Shown here piece after piece: positions 5,517 to 5,779 of a stretch of DNA of 5,779 bases (within the stretch, counting starts at the first letter, position 1; each line of letters begins with the position of its first letter). Under the pieces are notes generated by a model. The model was not told the DNA's origin and searched no databases. It saw nothing but the letters and a program-made list of their open reading frames with translations. The position numbers and the translations under genes are program-made. The stretch is taken from positions 1 to 5,779 of the forward strand of contig JAACZX010000166.1 in the NCBI GenBank assembly GCA_009996555.1, read 5' to 3'. Source of the stretch: Chitinophagaceae bacterium (GTDB lineage: Bacteria > Bacteroidota > Bacteroidia > Chitinophagales > Chitinophagaceae).

Positions 5517-5779
5517 TTATTGTGAGATCTTAAAAGGAACGCTCAGCTTTTCCCATTTGATGGCAGCTCCGTTGCTGTCGCCATCTATCTTCAGGGTTTC
5601 TGTCATATCAGCTGCAACAGGTTTTACTGTTACACGCAATACATCATCTGCCTGTTTGTATTGGTATGCACCCCACTGTTTCCATGTTTTGTTGAACACA
5701 ATCTCCCATGAATCTTTACCAGGCACTGTAAACAATCCATACTTACCTGCAGGCAGGGTCTTTCCTTCAATTTTAATAT
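5517..5779 (-). CDS. DUF2911 domain-containing protein (C-terminal part, cut by window edge)
   Basis: The last 87 codons of a gene whose 5' end lies beyond position 5779. The reading frame is open to the edge and begins IKIEGKTLPAGKYGLFTVPG, continuing with WEIVFNKTWKQWGAYQY, ADDVLRVTVKP and ending IKWEKLSVPFKISQ. This order of segments (LPAGKY, tPg, W-x-I-x-x-N, WG-x-Y, DVLRV-x-VKP, W-E-x-x-x-V-x-F) is characteristic of DUF2911, a domain found largely in Bacteroidota proteins that are usually exported and of unknown biochemical function. The visible portion is complete at the C-terminus. A TTG at 5733-5735 is not the start, since conserved domain sequence continues upstream of it. It is followed by a strong terminator, so it is the last gene of its own unit. 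The signal peptide, if any, cannot be seen. Confidence 0.88.
   Translation of the reverse strand, partial: IKIEGKTLPAGKYGLFTVPGKDSWEIVFNKTWKQWGAYQYKQADDVLRVTVKPVAADMTETLKIDGDSNGAAIKWEKLSVPFKISQ

Noticed and set aside
5517..5735. A short complete gene starting at the TTG at 5733-5735
   Set aside because: The same frame continues upstream to the window edge with conserved DUF2911 sequence (IKIEGKTLPAGKYG), so the gene is partial, not short.

Overview
The window looks like chromosomal DNA from a member of the Bacteroidota, most likely the Chitinophagaceae/Sphingobacteriia side of the phylum (inference). Evidence: a DUF2911 protein and an OMP_b-brl_2-type outer-membrane barrel, both typical of Bacteroidota; many signal peptides ending in A-Q; no good Shine-Dalgarno sequences ahead of the starts; and upstream elements resembling the Bacteroidota -33 TTTG / -7 TAnnTTTG promoter. 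There is no sign of phage, insertion sequence, CRISPR, tRNA or rRNA. Base composition and codon use look uniform by eye.

Layout: (1) 68-2311, + strand: a complete tex gene, encoding the conserved S1-domain nucleic-acid-binding protein Tex/YhgF. (2) 2312-2409: a short convergent intergenic region with a perfect hairpin that can terminate tex and the opposing gene. (3) 2410-3102, - strand: an exported small beta-barrel outer-membrane protein. (4) 3103-3276: its promoter region plus two tandem minus-strand terminators belonging to the next gene. (5) 3277-4416, - strand: an exported protein with the Ppx/GppA-like (actin/ASKHA) fold and altered active-site motifs. (6) 4523-5389, - strand: a membrane-anchored coiled-coil protein with a C-terminal beta-rich domain. 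(7) 5390-5516: a promoter region and the strong terminator of the next gene. (8) 5517-5779, - strand: the C-terminal part of a DUF2911 protein that runs off the window.

How they fit together: tex is housekeeping and probably unrelated to the rest. All four minus-strand products appear to be envelope proteins or likely envelope proteins. The barrel gene and the DUF2911 gene look like separate transcription units, because clear terminators flank them. The coiled-coil gene and the Ppx/GppA-like gene are the only adjacent pair without a convincing terminator between them (106 bp gap), so they may be co-transcribed and act together at the periplasmic face of the inner membrane. This pair is the most interesting part of the window: an actin-like nucleotide- or phosphate-binding fold carrying a secretion signal, beside an inner-membrane coiled-coil partner candidate. 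No defence system or other known named system is visible.
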